Source of the DNA: an archaeon
Lineage (GTDB): Archaea > Nanobdellota > Nanobdellia > Pacearchaeales > GW2011-AR1
Direction: 5' to 3'
Assembly (NCBI GenBank): GCA_027341315.1
Contig: DAIENA010000017.1
Coordinates: 1-12,623, forward strand
DNA: 12,623 nt
The position numbers and the translations under genes were made by a program. The notes under the pieces were generated by a model. It was not told the DNA's origin, did not search any database, and saw only the letters and a list, made by a program, of their open reading frames with translations. Each line of letters opens with the position of its first letter. Position 1 is the first letter of the stretch. Positions 12,553-12,623 of the stretch are shown in pieces.

Positions 12553-12623
12553 ATGGATATGGGGAAAGAATATTCCAATTTGTTTGAAGTCATAAAAAAC
12601 AATTTAAACAATCCTGAAACGGA
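12553..12623 (+). CDS. Start of a gene running off the right edge
   Basis: The frame from ATG 12553 is open to the window end (23 full codons), reading MDMGKEYSNLFEVIKNNLNN and on. A TATA box lies upstream, with spacing that suits Met3 (12559) slightly better than Met1. It begins 28 nt after the VKOR stop on the same strand. The fragment is too short to name; a thioredoxin-like partner of VKOR would make sense but nothing visible supports it. Confidence 0.45.
   Translation, partial: MDMGKEYSNLFEVIKNNLNNPET

Noticed and set aside
1..12623. CRISPR arrays, insertion sequences or defence islands
   Set aside because: No regularly spaced direct repeats, transposase, nuclease or toxin-antitoxin features were seen on either strand.

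Overview
The window reads as a chromosomal segment of a small-genome, AT-rich archaeon. The archaeal signs are direct: a group II chaperonin (thermosome), an intron-bearing tRNA-Tyr with a bulge-helix-bulge splice site and a C1-G72 pair, SRP54 and an archaeal-type FtsY, a type IV pilin-like protein with a class III signal, and TATA boxes centred about 25 nt before nearly every start codon. The conserved hypotheticals and a surface protein carrying an ITGNAV motif near its C-terminus remind me of DPANN archaea (Woesearchaeales/Pacearchaeales). That placement is inference from recalled family resemblance, not from a search.

Layout. Positions 1-142 (-) hold the N-terminus of a probable HTH regulator, with a TATA box and a perfect 14-bp palindrome at its start. 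Positions 190-350 have no convincing protein gene but contain several hairpins. Positions 354-509 (-) are tRNA-Tyr(GTA) with an 83-nt intron. Positions 568-3447 (-) hold four separately promoted genes: a small hypothetical, a one-pass surface protein, a conserved hypothetical and a pilin-like protein. A divergent promoter region then leads to the thermosome (3548-5164, +), an OB-fold-like lipoprotein (5229-5735), a GC-rich structured leader (5784-5870) and a radical SAM/SPASM enzyme (5876-6982). The SRP-dependent membrane targeting pair follows: FtsY (7042-8178) and SRP54 (9053-10420), with a CarR/lycopene-cyclase-like membrane protein between them. Converging on SRP54 is a two-gene minus-strand operon: a membrane-anchored transglutaminase-like protein, then, one nucleotide later, a secreted glycoprotein-like protein with the ITGNAV tail. 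The right end has a small winged-helix protein, a VKOR-family disulfide-forming membrane enzyme and the start of another gene.

Themes. Many genes concern protein export, folding and the cell surface: SRP54/FtsY for targeting, VKOR for disulfide formation outside the membrane, pilin-like and Ig-like surface proteins, and a transglutaminase-like enzyme with a candidate partner. The thermosome handles cytosolic folding.

The most notable observation is the leader before the radical SAM gene. Thirteen other protein starts sit where the transcript itself should begin (leaderless), while this one gene has its nearest TATA-like sequence about 105 nt upstream. The intervening 87 nt are about 51% GC against about 12% in the adjoining spacer, and have mutually exclusive pairings like those of a riboswitch or other cis-regulatory RNA.
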